A stretch of DNA of 13,864 nucleotides from Phoronis ovalis (lineage: Eukaryota; Phoronida; Phoronidae). Made by a program: the position numbers and the translations under genes. The notes under the pieces were generated by a model that was given only the letters and a program-made list of their open reading frames with translations, was not told the origin of the DNA and ran no database searches. The stretch lies in assembly GCA_028565635.1 (NCBI GenBank), contig JAOXYB010035650.1, forward strand, positions 1 to 13,864, in the 5' to 3' direction. Shown piece after piece: positions 1 to 8,064 of this stretch. The first letter of the stretch is position 1. Each line of letters starts with the position of its first letter.

Positions 1-60
1 TAATGAAGAAGCAAGATGTCTTTAGGAATAATTATAATTTCAACTTGTGCGTTTTTTTAG

Positions 61-129
61 GTTGTTATTCAGGGAAAGGAAATTCAAATATTCTTAAATT
101 TTGTAATCGCAGAAATTCGAAGTCAGTGA
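61..129 (+). CDS. Probable last coding exon of a gene entering from the left
   Basis: A pyrimidine-rich acceptor (GTTTTTTTAG, ending at base 60) opens a frame of 22 codons and a TGA at 127-129. The first residues are VVIQGKEIQIF and the last are AEIRSQ. AATAAA follows at 175-180, a normal distance for a short 3' UTR. Alternatively the exon is internal and stops at 125, because GTGAGT at 126-131 is a good donor. The rest of the gene lies outside the window, so the family is not recognised. The length alone is within chance for such AT-rich DNA; acceptor plus stop plus poly(A) signal make the case. Confidence 0.35.
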   Translation, partial: VVIQGKEIQIFLNFVIAEIRSQ

Positions 130-854
130 GTTTTGCTTCTTTTTATTGTAAAAGATATTTCAAGAAAAACAAGTAATAAAATAAAAAATATAAAAAATGA
201 TAAATTTGGGTTCCATGACAACGATCAACTTAAATTGATAACATAAAATTACAAAATTAGTTAACAATTTTCAAAAAAATCCATTTTACACTTTGCTACT
301 GTAGCAGTATGATAATTTGTTTTCGAGATCTATATACATGTAGAACAGAATATGAATGGTCAGCACAAGTAAAGATGTCTTGTAACGCAGTTACAGTACC
401 TTTTTATTTTATTGAAACTTTCACTCTATGAACTCATCAATATTTTAAGCAAAACATATCTTCTTATTCAATGATTAACTTGTGCGTGACATAGGTAGTT
501 CAATTTAAACAATAGGTCTGCCCCACAGACTGAACATAGAGCAACATGTTATATGTGATTACAGGTACCGACACATATGAACAACTACAATGTCCTACTG
601 TGCAAACAAATAAAAAGCAAACTAAGTATCTTCACGCGTGTAAACAATATTTGAAACAAAAATGGGAGATGATGTGCCATCATTATAATGTGCGATTTAG
701 AATGATATTCATAAACATCACACAATACTAAAAAAAGTACAGTGTAAATGTGTACTTACACAAATGTGCTCCACAATGTACATTATGTTTAGCGTAAAGA
801 AGGAGGACATTTTCTGAGAAGCTTTTGACAGTACATGAATGGATACAGATATTT
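130..854. other. Intergenic, no gene supported
   Basis: AT-rich DNA between the left-edge exon and the repeat cluster. A 61-codon open frame at 546-731 (+) has no splice signals, repeat content or recognisable motif, and its length is expected by chance. Nothing else stands out. Confidence 0.5.
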
Positions 855-999
855 ACGCCTGCCACTTAAAATTAACATGACAACTAGGTGGGACCCAAGT
901 ATATACCTAGAATAGCGTAGTCTTCAGCTTACCCTTGCATATTTGTTTTAGACCTTTCGACGCCTGCCACTTAAAATTATCATGACAACTAGGTGAGAC
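855..999. repeat. 40-bp direct repeat, two copies 105 bp apart
   Basis: Copies lie at 855-894 and 960-999 and begin ACGCCTGCCACTTAAAATTA and ACGCCTGCCACTTAAAATTA respectively. They differ at 2 of 40 positions (ATTAACATG versus ATTATCATG, and GGTGGGAC versus GGTGAGAC). The pair ends 29 bp before the outer end of the 1029-1598 inverted repeat, so it may be a local duplication beside an insertion or part of the same element. No coding content is seen. Confidence 0.85.
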
Positions 1000-1171
1000 G
1001 CAGTGCTGAAAGCACTCTCTTACGGCATACAACCGGGTCCTATTCATCAATAGCTTTTCATGTTGTCACATTTAACTATATCTTTGCGTTGAAATTTCTC
1101 TCGATTATACTGTACTTTATATAGAAATACAGGGATTATCGTTCTTCTACTTTTCAATATAATAAACAAAC

Positions 1172-1240
1172 ATTGACTATGGTTAAGCCCAGACATTAGT
1201 TGAGATGGTACGGAACACTAACGGATGGATTTATTCAGAC
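1172..1240 (+). repeat. 69-bp dispersed module, left copy
   Basis: Starts ATTGACTATGGTTAAGCCCA. It is the inverted counterpart of 13544-13612, same length with no gaps, 61 of 69 positions identical. The flanks of the two copies do not match, so only this block is shared. Confidence 0.8.
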
Positions 1241-1262
1241 TGGCACAAATTAAGTATCTTTA

Positions 1263-1372
1263 GGCTGAACTGGTGTTGTTATCGTGAAGAAAGTGGCTAC
1301 TGACCGTACACTCTGTTGGACATTAACAACATTCATTTGTTGTTTAACACTATATATTAGTGTTTACATTAA
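1263..1372 (+). repeat. Partial third copy of the foldback repeat (copy A)
   Basis: From GGCTGAACTGGTGTT to TAGTGTTTACA the sequence matches 3093-3190 in the same direction and 1973-2090 inverted. It is more diverged than the two main arms are from each other. It keeps the 11-nt stretch ACTGACCGTAC (1299-1309) that arm 1973-2480 also keeps and arm 2701-3190 has lost. Confidence 0.75.
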
Positions 1373-1640
1373 ACATTCTACAGTCGTCACTTCGTTTAGA
1401 TGAAAGTATGCTTCACATTATATTTACTAATGTCGATCTGTGCACGTGTGGACGACTGTCATAAAAATACAAATAAATAGGAAGGAAAAATTGGTAACCC
1501 ACCTTGATATTGCACTTCATCCAGAAACCCATACAAATGTGCCACCTACAACCGGGACTGCCAACATGAAAAGCTATTTATGAATAGGACCCGGTTGTGT
1601 GATAAGGCTGGGATATCTGTGTCTCAAATAGTTTGCAATT

Positions 1641-1646
1641 TTTATT
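1641..1646 (-). promoter_or_regulatory. Poly(A) signal of the DED gene
   Basis: TTTATT on the plus strand reads AATAAA on the minus strand, 22 nt after the TGA at 1669-1671. Cleavage would fall near 1615-1630, giving a very short 3' UTR that ends just before the 1562-1598 repeat arm. Confidence 0.7.
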
Positions 1647-1668
1647 CAAAATGATGCTATTTTAGGAC

Positions 1669-4028
1669 TCAATGATTTGTGCTGCAACCTTTTTTTTTCA
1701 ATTTACCTCCTTGTTTTCGTTTTGATCCTTTTCTCGTAGTTGGGAATGAACTTTTTCTTTTTGATCCTTTTCCTTTTAGGAAGGAACTTGTGCCAGGGTT
1801 AGCATCTGGATTAGTAGTATTTGCTTCAAGTAGTTCATCTAAATAAAAAGTATATATCGTACACTGAAATAAATGATGCAGTGTTTATCTGTTAAGGATT
1901 TTAGTTAAGTAGTAGACAACTATAGTATGTTTCAATTTTTTTGACTAAACCTTAAAATAAACATACATATTTGTGTAAACACTACATAAAGTGAGTGTTA
2001 AACAACATACGAATGTTGTCAATATCCAAAGGAGTGTACGGTCAGTAGCTACTTTCTTCACGATTACAAACACCAGTCCAGCCTTCCAACCACAAGGGTT
2101 CTAGGGTGTATCCCTGGGTCGTGAGGAAGTTAATGATAATAATGGAGTCTGCTGTGATATATATAATTATAAAATTTAAGTAATAATATAAAAATGTAAA
2201 ATAGATATAATATACTTGTTATATACGCTTAGAGTAGCCACGATGCTAGGGTCTAGGCTAAGATAACACCTTGGAACAGCTATATGTAACAATATATGTA
2301 TAAACAGATAAATTCGAATGAAAACAACACTGCCTTACATGCACAGTCAAATTATATATGGAGGAGAGCTACAGGTATATCAATATAACAAGGCAATAAA
2401 GTTATGAAATTTAAAATAATACAGAATCGGAAAAGCCGCCCATCAGTATCATAAGGCACACCCGGACTTGCGACCGGGCAAGGGGTCTTAAAGTAGCTTT
2501 TATATGCGCCAAACACTCGACCTTGAACCAAATAATACCAAAGTGTCTTCCGACTTCTATACATTTTAAATATATAAGGCGCCTTAAACTAGATTTATAC
2601 CCTATAGTATACGAAATAAATTAAAACATTTAAAGGTTTACCAATATCCTATGACTTAGTGAAATGCTACAATTTTGATTTCTTTCTTCTGTCTTCTTAG
2701 TGCCCGGTCGCAAGTCTGGGTGTGCCTTATGATACTGATGGGCGGCTTTTCCGATTCTGTATTATTTTAAATTTCATAACTTTATTGCTTTATTATATTG
2801 ATATGCCTGTAGCTCTCCTCCATATATAATTTGACTTTGCATGTAACGCAGTGTTGTTTTCTTTCGAATTTATCTGTTTATACATATATTATTTTTGATA
2901 GCTGTTCCAAGGTGTTTTCTTAGCGTAGACCCTAGTACTCTAAATCGTATATAACAAGTACATTATATCTATTTTACATTTTTTTTTGTTATTGCTTAAA
3001 TCTTATAATTATTTATATCACAGCATACTTCATTATTATCATTAACTTCCTCACGACCCAGGGATACACCTTAGAACCTTGTGGTGGGAAGGCTGAACTG
3101 GTGTTCGTAATCATGAAGAAAGTAGCTACTCCTTTGGATATTGACAACATTTATATGTTGTTTAACACTTACTATATGTAGTGTTTACACAACTATTTCA
3201 GGGTGACATGGGATATACTATAGTACTAAATTAATATCATGATATTGTATGAGCTAATTGAATAGTCCAGGTTATATCAGTAACAAGATTTAAGGTCATA
3301 CCTGCTTGTTCATGCATTTCTCCTCCACACTCCTTAATAAGTTCCACAATGTTAGGTAGAGTAGCTCTTTCAAATAAGTCTACAAGTTTACTATAACCAC
3401 CACGCCGCCAGGTGACTTCATATCCTCTTGATTCAAGTGTATCTACTAATTCCCAAATGTCAGCTATTGTTTCTATTTCAACTTTGCTACAAAAAAATAT
3501 AAATTTTCACAGATATTATTTTCACCTTTTTTCAAATAATCTAAAATAAAGAATGCTGTAAAGCGTGCAGCATGTTTTTCGCGGTATACTTGTACTGTAG
3601 GCCCGGAGGGTACTCAAATTATTTGTTAAATTTGTTGATTTGAATTATACAGTGTGTGGGTTCTCTTTATTTTTAGAATGTTATTGTTCATAAATTTGAT
3701 GTGTTTCCTCATTGCCTGCTACATATCAATCGTTTAGACCGCTTCAAATTTAATTTACTGTCAATGCTTTTGTTATTTAGCATAAAATTGACCCTTCTAA
3801 TAGTTGTTACCTTTCGATTTGCAAACAATGGATCGAGTAGTCCACTACATACTCAAAAATCCTTAAATATTCTCTCAGATTGTTACGGGGTTTAATTAAA
3901 GTGACGAATTGCTGCACTTACCCCAAGTATGCTTTACACAAATGCTTGATGTCTTTAAAGTCCTTCGAACTCATCATTCTCTCTATTTTTAATAATAACG
4001 TGCAATGAAGCTCTTCTATTGTCTTCAT
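1669..4028 (-). CDS. Small death-effector-domain protein, three exons, 153 aa
   Basis: Exons read 4028-3922, 3486-3302 and 1838-1669. Introns are GTAAGT...TTTTTTGTAG (435 nt) and GTATGA...TATTTAG (1463 nt); both joins keep one frame (codons GG|C and G|AT). The ATG at 4028-4026 is the first Met after an in-frame TGA. Residues about 4-90 look like a death effector domain: helix 2 SSKDFKDIKHLCKAYL (20-35), helix 4 IADIWELVDTLESRGY (43-58), helices 5-6 YSKLVDLFERATLPNIVELI (67-86). DEDs bind one another in caspase-8/FADD-type death and immune complexes. The usual RxDL motif appears as R76-A-T-L79, lacking Asp. Residues 98-153 form a polar, lysine-rich tail with KGSKRK twice (121-126, 134-139), a possible nuclear signal. 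No caspase domain is present; size resembles DED-only adaptors such as PEA15. The DED call is by eye; CARD or death domain are less likely alternatives. Confidence 0.8.
1973..3190. repeat. 1.2-kb foldback (long inverted repeat) in intron 2 of the DED gene
   Basis: Arm 1973-2480 (508 nt) is the reverse complement of arm 2701-3190 (490 nt), at roughly 90% identity with a few small indels, around a 220-nt spacer (2481-2700). The outer ends are GTGTAAACACTACAT / ATGTAGTGTTTACAC. The inner ends are CGACCGGGCA / TGCCCGGTCG, and each inner end can form its own small hairpin (CCCGG...CCGGG in the left arm). No protein is encoded; a 70-codon frame at 2352-2564 follows from the arm sequence and is not a gene. 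It fills most of the 1463-nt intron, so the DED pre-mRNA would contain a stem of nearly 500 bp. Confidence 0.92.
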
Positions 4029-4555
4029 GATGATTTTCTTGGATTTTGGATTTCAAATTCAGTCTTCATGAAAATGAGAATTCTCCTGTATTTTTGTTCA
4101 TAATCAACTTAAAATTAGGATCAGCATTGCTGTAATAAGATATCGTTTAAGTATGTTTGTAGAGGCTTAGCTAGGTTAGTCTAAATTAACACATTATTTT
4201 CACTTGCCTAAATACCAAGAACGTTTATTTATATATTTATGTTAATACATATATTTATGCTAATACTGAGACATTTCATTCACCACATTTACAGACAAGG
4301 CATACATTCATTCAGACGTATCTTGTTTTGTAAATGATCCTGCTCTGTTGTACCTTGTTATTACTTCATAGGTTTCATTTCCTATGCTACCTACCTTTTG
4401 TGACTAACACTGTAAATCTGGGTTATCTGTTTAAGGTATTTTTAAAGGACATAGATATATGCATCTCACTTTCCGTCAATAATCCAGTAATATTGTTATA
4501 ATATGAGTACAATACAAATAAACCGCTTAAAAGCCTGTAGTGGTGTGGGAGCTCT
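4029..4555. other. Upstream of the DED gene, probable 5' UTR and intron
   Basis: No coding frame is supported. Minus-strand GTGAGA at about 4465-4470 could be the donor of a non-coding first exon that splices to an acceptor shortly before the ATG at 4028. This is speculative. Confidence 0.25.
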
Positions 4556-4647
4556 CCAATCCAAAATGGCGATATACACCTATATACTAATACTCATAAA
4601 GCAATAATACATCATATTACCAGGTCATATTTATCTACGCATGCGCA
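4556..4647. promoter_or_regulatory. Promoter-like cluster: CCAAT, YY1-like and NRF1-like words
   Basis: CCAAT (4556-4560) is followed by AAAATGGCG (4563-4571), which resembles the animal YY1 promoter element. GCATGCGCA (4639-4647) resembles the NRF1 site. All lie 0.5-0.6 kb upstream of the DED start codon. Such words cluster at housekeeping-type and bidirectional promoters in animals. The YY1-like word is on the plus strand, so direction is unclear. Confidence 0.3.
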
Positions 4648-5647
4648 GTATACGATATGACTCCGCTGTACTATTGATACAATTTATTTATGTACACAAT
4701 GTGCTTTTGTCAGTGGCCGCTTTATATTATACACGCGTACTATAATGTGTCAGGCTCTCGCCGTAAGTGAACAGTGAAATGATAACATTTAGCTACTTAA
4801 TCAAGATTTAGCTTTCAAAAATTTAAATACTGGAATTATGTGATACGCTTACCTTTGAACTAGGCACGTGTATATATAGTAATCCTGACCATATTCTTGT
4901 TATGGGATTTACAATTTTGATGTAGAAACATTTCTTAATATTTAAATTACATGTATGTTTAACCTGTTTAATCTGCTAAATAAAGGTTTATCTCAATGTT
5001 CATGTGTTAGACTTGTGTAGTAATAAATATAATTATCGGATGTTTTCTTGTTTTGTGATTGTAAAACAGGGATAGTCTAAGAATAACGTTGTTATTTAAT
5101 GTTATCACTAAAAATGAAAAAACATCATTGGTTCTTAAGGATAATTTTCCTGGTTATAGCTAATCATTTACCTGTTTTGAAAATAAAAATAATTTAATTA
5201 TTGTTCAAATATCTTAATGTATATATTTATAATTATTTGTCAAAGATTGACACCATGAACAAATTAGTATGCGTATGAACACATTTTATCGAAGCTAATC
5301 ACAGTTCCGGAAAATTGAGACAGTCAGTGGTTTATAATTACTAATAATAAAACGTCATATTTTTTAGAAATAAAGCGATCATGTCAGTAACCTAATTAGA
5401 GCCCATTTGGTGCATTAAATTTATTTTATGAATAGCGAGAACGTACACTACAGGCTGTAAGGAAAGAACCGAAAAAAAACAATTTAAGTTATGTTTAACC
5501 CTTAGTAGGTACGGTTCGGGACAATCTACGTTAAAACCTATTGTGAAAGAAACATTCTTTCTTTACTCTGAAATGGTCGTTTGTATTTTATAAGGGTGAA
5601 CACATTTGAGTTTTTATAGTCTCTGTGGTATATTTCTCTTGACATCA
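4648..5647. other. Non-coding stretch, nothing supported
   Basis: AT-rich sequence with no convincing exon. The short frame ATGAATAGC...AGGCT at 5428-5456 runs into a GTAAGG donor-like site but has a poor start context and no partner exon. Confidence 0.4.
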
Positions 5648-5659
5648 GATGGCGCCATC
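5648..5659. promoter_or_regulatory. 12-bp perfect palindrome GATGGCGCCATC
   Basis: The palindrome contains two overlapping, opposed ATGGCG cores of YY1 type. It sits alone in AT-rich DNA. A regulatory role is only a guess. Confidence 0.2.
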
Positions 5660-5764
5660 AGTTTTCAAAACTGTTAGTAATTACTGCTTAAATTAAGTAT
5701 ACAGAGCCAGGAAATGAGCAACTTTAAAATCTCGAAATGTAAGAAAAAAAAGTAATCAGAGTTT

Positions 5765-6151
5765 CTATTTCAATAAATTTACAACATAACTGTGAAATTG
5801 TATAATAATGTTTGACACAAAAGTCATCCTTTCAGAAATACAGATACACCTGAAATGAAAAAATCTCACAAAAGGGCATCGGCTGCTACCAATCACTCGA
5901 TCCTCTACGCTTTTACGCGAATCTTTTAGATGACCTTTTAAAATGTTTCGCTGCTTTTTATTTGAATATCTAATTACATAATTATGCTTCGTAGAACATA
6001 TTATACATTTTCCCATTTTTCTTTTCCATTGTAGGCTTATAGCGTCAAAGAGGAGAAGATGTATATGCCTGCATGGATTGAAATTATACAGAAACGTTAA
6101 AATATATTTGCCTGTTTGACTTGAAGTTATCACATAAAAAAGAACACGCAC
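5765..6151 (-). CDS. Uncertain 128-codon open frame
   Basis: This is the longest intact frame in the window and covers a locally GC-richer patch (5875-5935). The middle reads KCIICST, a C-x2-C pair, followed by a basic stretch (KGHLKDSRKS, then VEDRVIGSS). The N-terminal part is hydrophobic but not a clean signal peptide. I do not recognise a family. Against it: the plus strand is also open in more than one frame over the same patch, and there is no AATAAA or clear splice context. By my rough estimate a frame this long has about a one in ten chance of arising in such DNA. It could be an old coding or transposon remnant. Confidence 0.15.
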   Translation of the reverse strand: MRVLFYVITSSQTGKYILTFLYNFNPCRHIHLLLFDAISLQWKRKMGKCIICSTKHNYVIRYSNKKQRNILKGHLKDSRKSVEDRVIGSSRCPFVRFFHFRCICISERMTFVSNIIIQFHSYVVNLLK

Positions 6152-6273
6152 AGTTTATGAATTCTTAAAATTTATTTTACTAATGTTAATTAAAAGAACA
6201 ATTAGAATACTTTGAGCTTTAAGAGTTACAATTAAAATTGTTCATGTACTGCGGCAAAATTTAACACATCAAA

Positions 6274-6390
6274 TTATAAACCAATCAAGAAGCCATTGAT
6301 GTGGGCAAAGCTACCATTACCTTTATCTTCTGAGCTGTATACAGTGGCAATTATAGACAACTCAATTAAATCGCAAGGTCCCAGCAACAA
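6274..6390 (-). CDS. Exon-like frame with a membrane-protein flavour
   Basis: From just after a TAA at 6393-6391 a 38-codon frame runs to TAA at 6276-6274. It contains GPCDLIELSIIATVYSSEDK followed by GNGSFAHINGFLIGL. The alternation of a hydrophobic segment, a short polar loop and another hydrophobic segment recalls four-helix membrane proteins such as the MARVEL group, but this is only an impression. A good donor AAAG|GTAATG lies after the EDK codons (near 6310). No ATG and no strong acceptor are visible, so it is either part of a split gene whose other exons I cannot place, or a remnant. Confidence 0.22.
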   Translation of the reverse strand: MLLGPCDLIELSIIATVYSSEDKGNGSFAHINGFLIGL

Positions 6391-6394
6391 TTAA

Positions 6395-6977
6395 TTTTAA
6401 TACTGCTTTAATGGCAATAAGATTAAGAGCAAATGTCTTAGTTTTTTAGTGAGATTACAATATCAGACGAGTATTCTTCATAAAATTTGTCCCTACAATT
6501 AATTTACCATATAATATTTTTTTTGCACAAGTGTAACATTTACATTAAATTGATAGTGCTGAATTGCTTTCTCCTTTTTACCGAAAAGTAATTTTTTCAC
6601 AATTTCATCAATACATATTTATGTCTGAATTAAATGTTTAATCCAGCTTAAGGCAAGAATGATACATCAAAGCAAGATTATGTGCAGTGTCTAATTGTTT
6701 TGAGATGGTATTACAATGTTTATATACTAGTATTTAAAAGAATCAGCCAAGCATATTAATGTGTATATGTACAATATGTTTATAGTAAAGACTGTAGTTG
6801 TTCCAAATACATCTGGTTTCACTTTCACAACTCCACATTATTTATATTTATATGATGAATTCTTCTCTATCTCCACCGAATCCGTCAATTTATTAACATC
6901 TGATGTAGTACTGAATGAAACATGTAGGGATGTCTTCTTTTTTATAGCAACAGTTAAAAATAAAATAATGTCTTGTA
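6395..6977. other. Non-coding, probable 3' UTR at its right end
   Basis: AATAAA on the minus strand at 6889-6894 fits the 3' end of the exon candidate at 6978-7083. The plus-strand frame 6761-7090 (109 codons) is not supported: no splice context and a weak, aromatic-rich composition. Nothing else is seen. Confidence 0.35.
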
Positions 6978-7083
6978 TCATTTACAGCCTTGATATGTTT
7001 GGTCTTCTAGATACTTTGGTTCAACATATTCCTCTTGCTTTCTTTGCACCCTTTGAAGCAGTAATTCTGATGTTATTTTTAGA
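6978..7083 (-). CDS. Probable last coding exon, unknown protein
   Basis: A pyrimidine-rich acceptor on the minus strand (CTTGTATCTTTTCAACAG, ending at 7084) opens a frame one base in. It gives 34 residues and TGA at 6980-6978. The peptide is hydrophilic and gene-like: it contains LLLQRVQRKQEEYVEPKYLE and ends YQGCK. Two tyrosines sit in acidic context (EEYVEP, PKYLED). A minus-strand AATAAA follows 83 nt beyond the stop (6894-6889). The candidate exon 7468-7434 would join in phase. The family is not recognised. Evidence is splice, poly(A) and composition only. Confidence 0.38.
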
Positions 7084-7433
7084 CTGTTGAAAAGATACAA
7101 GAAGACAATCCTTAAAATAAACCCTAAACATGAAATATTGTGACGACTAATAATCAATAATTAACATACTACAAGACTGGTCCTTTATTCATGTATCATG
7201 GCAACAGTATTTTAGCCAGAAAGTAATATAATCTTTCATTAGGAATTCATATTGCACAACCTTCATTTTGTAAACCAGTAAACACTTTTCTGTTTCTGAT
7301 ATCCAGCAATATATCAGTCATGTTGTTCTATTTCTTTTCAAGTATTTGACAAAAACAATTTAGGGAACATGGTGAAGTTAAACCATGAATATTTTAACTC
7401 GGCACGGGATCGGCATTAAAGCAACATACTTAC

Positions 7434-7468
7434 TCTAGATTCCAAATTCGTAGGATAGAGACGGGATC
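7434..7468 (-). CDS. Candidate 35-nt exon preceding 7083-6978
   Basis: It is bounded on the minus strand by an acceptor (ACAAACAG, with TTGATTGTTTTTAACTTTG upstream) and a consensus donor GTAAGTATG (7433 down to 7425). One frame, DPVSILRIWNL plus GA, joins to the next exon as GA|T and keeps it open to its stop. Another frame is also open, so the choice is not secure. No upstream exon is fixed. Confidence 0.22.
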
Positions 7469-7939
7469 CTGTTTGTCCGCAAAGTTAAAAACAATCAAGG
7501 AGAAGCTAGCATCATGAGTATTTGTCAGATGTCCTTAAATATCACGATGTACAACGGACGTCGTGTGAGCCATTACATGCCAAATGGTTGCAAACTAAAA
7601 GCAAAAATATAATTAAAATCCTCAAAACGTTTCTCCGTAATGGCTTTAAAAAGTCCCAATTGCTCATAGAAACTACTAGTAAACTAGATACATTGTTAGA
7701 CCTTTATGCATCATAGAGAAAAAATCAGGTATAATTACTTTCAATTTTGCAATTAATATAATCCAAATAGAAGTCGCTTACTGAATAATACAAGTCTGAA
7801 AATTATTATTAATCATTTTGATATCATGTTACAACAAAACAGATTGACGCCTAACTGTGTTCTACATAATGTAATAAAGGCAAGTATAGCTCGAGGCTTT
7901 CATTGTTTTTTTAATACTCACGAGAGTTGGAGTACATAC
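7469..7939. other. Intron-like stretch
   Basis: Nothing firm is seen. A plus-strand open frame at 7522-7716, containing KNIIKILKTFLRNGFKKSQ, begins without ATG and lacks an acceptor; its length is within chance. Confidence 0.3.
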
Positions 7940-8064
7940 CTACATCATTTTAAAAGTGCAATACACACAGTTCGTTACACACTTTGTTGACATGACATCG
8001 CCTCAGAACACCACAATTGCAAGACCTCATTAAACATGGATTATGTTGAAAGGCCGCCATCTCC
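7940..8064 (-). promoter_or_regulatory. Possible minus-strand promoter and first exon
   Basis: GGAGATGGCGGCC (minus strand, 8064-8052) matches the YY1-type element that surrounds start sites of many animal genes. Its ATG (8060-8058) opens a frame beginning MAAFQHNPCLMRSCNC that meets a TAA about 37 codons on. A strong donor, TGTAG|GTATGT, lies at 7940/7939, beyond that TAA. The block may be a 5' UTR exon of the gene ending at 6978, or coding with an earlier donor. A plus-strand ATG at 8036 overlaps it. Confidence 0.28.

Larger units (their letters stand above)
1029..1598. mobile_element. 570-bp element with 37-bp terminal inverted repeats (MITE-like)
   Basis: The left end 1029-1065 (starting ACAACCGGGTCCTATTCAT) and the right end 1562-1598 are inverted copies that match at 36 of 37 positions. 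The 496-bp interior has no long frame, so it would be non-autonomous. It contains a 69-bp module (1172-1240) also present at 13544-13612 and a partial copy of the foldback repeat (1263-1372). I see no clear target-site duplication, so the exact boundaries and the superfamily are unknown. A partial extra ACAACCGGGA at 1549-1558 lies just inside the right end. The right end is about 40 bp beyond the poly(A) signal of the minus-strand DED gene. Confidence 0.65.

Noticed and set aside
546-731. 61-codon plus-strand frame
   Set aside because: Length expected by chance at this base composition; no splice, poly(A) or motif support.
1701-1707. GTAAAT donor at the end of DED exon 3, which would continue the gene
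   Set aside because: Reading through gives a stop within 13 codons and AATAAA 22 nt later, a complete 3' end; no downstream exon was found.
2440-2480. tRNA-like stem (CCCGG...CCGGG) at the inner arm end
   Set aside because: No cloverleaf, anticodon arm or B-box match; it is only a small hairpin.
2352-2564. 70-codon minus-strand frame
   Set aside because: Lies in the foldback arm and spacer inside the DED intron; no domain and no matching frame in the other arm.
3701-3895. 64-codon plus-strand hydrophobic frame
   Set aside because: Antisense within intron 1 of the DED gene; hydrophobic composition follows from T-rich DNA.
5428-5456. Nine-codon ATG frame followed by GTAAGG
   Set aside because: Poor start context and no downstream exon in phase.
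6761-7090. 109-codon plus-strand frame
   Set aside because: Overlaps the better supported minus-strand exon; no acceptor, donor or family signal.
7522-7716. 64-codon plus-strand frame beginning at TTG
   Set aside because: No ATG and no acceptor; lysine/isoleucine/leucine-rich composition is typical of chance frames in AT-rich DNA.
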